Below the pieces are notes generated by a model that was given only the letters and a program-made list of their open reading frames with translations, ran no database searches and was not told the DNA's origin. From the NCBI GenBank assembly GCA_914767715.1, contig OU612075.1:9176001-9240000 (forward strand): 64,000 bases of DNA, given 5' to 3'. Origin of the DNA: Membranipora membranacea (Eukaryota > Bryozoa > Gymnolaemata > Cheilostomatida > Membraniporidae). This document shows positions 62,926 to 64,000 of the stretch, piece after piece (the first letter of the stretch is position 1; each line of letters opens with the position of its first letter). The translations under genes and the position numbers were made by a program.

Positions 62926-64000
62926 GTCTAGTAGTAAACAATAATAATATATACCTTCACTATTTGTGTAAGCAGAGAGGCAATAATTTACGACTTAAGA
63001 AGAACGCTGCAGCTATCCGATGAAGTCTGCTACTGTAGACTAGAATACTATCAATGATGCTCCTATATAGTGACTTTGTACCATACATAATCCCAACAAC
63101 AATCACAGTCTAGAGGAAAAGCTATGACAAACTGATTTCTTTACAAAACAAAGACTATAATTACTAAATGATGTCAGATATGCCAAAAAATGTCACAAGA
63201 GCAACATCGTGTCACAAGTTTCTCACTGATTTCCACAACTATGAGCCATCAAAATTAGTTAAGTTACATCAAAACTTCGTCTCGGCCAATCATGTCAATC
63301 ACATTTTATATAGACTTTTTTTTCTAGCGATGTTAAGTGACAGTGACACATTAGGACATCTTTGATGGGAACGAAGCTTACAAAATTAAACCAGACAGCA
63401 CCTTTTGTGTCAAGTTGTATTGCGATGCTGAGATCTTAAAACTTGATGTACTTGCTGCGATGTCCTAACATTACACAACACAGAGTACTGAAAAAAGATA
63501 GTATCAGACACACAGGTTGTTTAAAAACCCCGAGACGCACTGTTATAAAAAAAAACTATTTGAGTCTAGATATCAGATATCAAACTAAGAAACCCTGCTG
63601 AGAAAAGTTCAAAATCAATAGCAGCACCTTATCAATCACAAAACACGCAGGATTTATAGCCTCGAGTGCAGTATTAGATCATAAGTAATTAATTCAAAAT
63701 CAGTTTTTTGAGAAAGTTTAACCCATCCCAGCATTCTATTCCTTTATCATCAACTTGCATCCCCTAGGCAAAGCAATGAAGAGGGAGTTCATTGGGCAGA
63801 GAGCCATAGTGTGATGTCTTTGTGACAGCAAGAGATAGGAAAATTATTGGTTACATAATAAATTGATGTCTACCCCTCTGCTTTTAGGCATGAGTAATTA
63901 ATAATTTGTGTGATCTGGCATGTCATGAATGATCATACACAATGTCGAACCACTCCCCTTGGGTATCGATGTTGATAGAATCGTCACTTAGCTTTCTCAT

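Larger units (their letters stand above)
56319..64000. other. 7.7-kb region, 5' part of FBXW7 locus or intergenic; no exon recognised
   Basis: The FBXW7 exon at 56318 begins at a splice acceptor (TTTTCTCTGTTGCAG), so at least one upstream exon should lie here or beyond the window. I cannot pick it out. The region holds small duplications (59080-59300; 59714-59770 repeated at 59880-59945), a GTAA microsatellite (62876-62925), (TA)n near 61893, a 12-bp repeat at 56391 and an unexplained open frame at 60001-60360. Confidence 0.5.

Overview
This is a stretch of an animal nuclear genome. Genes are split by GT-AG introns, non-coding DNA is AT-rich, and the products are metazoan: a short collagen with a thrombospondin type 1 domain, an Ly6/Quiver-like protein, an F-type-lectin-like secreted protein, an FBXW7 orthologue and a mitochondrial methionyl-tRNA synthetase. 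Fairly compact genes, secreted matrix and adhesion proteins, and many small TTAA or TIR elements suggest a marine-type invertebrate, possibly an early-branching one. The sequence alone does not fix the phylum. All gene models were assembled by eye from splice sites, reading phase and family resemblance; none is backed by transcripts.

Layout: (1) 2178-5391, minus: secreted collagen in five exons, with 15 copies of a 36-bp coding repeat, a TSP1 domain and an Arg-rich tail. (2) 7874-10031, plus: four-exon secreted protein with a PAN/apple-like half and an F5/8C or F-type-lectin-like half. (3) 10.6-16 kb: repeat-rich block with a TTAA-flanked MITE composite, a diverged ~0.6-0.7 kb tandem array with a conserved hairpin, a tRNA-derived SINE remnant and the 3' end of an R2/RLE-type non-LTR retrotransposon. 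(4) 16380-17381, minus: three-exon gene for a 78-aa secreted acidic peptide, with TATA box and poly(A) signal. (5) 17.5-23.8 kb: no gene recognised. (6) 23844-29560, plus: secreted kynurenine-formamidase/cyclase-like metalloenzyme with two possible C-termini. (7) 29.6-33.6 kb: no gene, simple repeats. (8) 33644-36597, plus: Ly6/Quiver-like secreted protein with a Ser/Thr-rich insert. (9) 37865-45507, plus: mitochondrial MetRS in 11 exons. (10) 48660-56318, minus: FBXW7 in 13 recognised exons, convergent with MetRS and without an identified first exon. (11) 56.3-64 kb: no gene recognised, with the likely 5' part of FBXW7 and repeats.

The genes do not form a pathway. Four or five encode secreted proteins, and MetRS and FBXW7 are housekeeping neighbours. 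The most unusual items are the collagen-TSP1-polyArg protein, the small secreted peptide gene, and the cyclase whose last intron, if retained, gives a hydrophobic tail.
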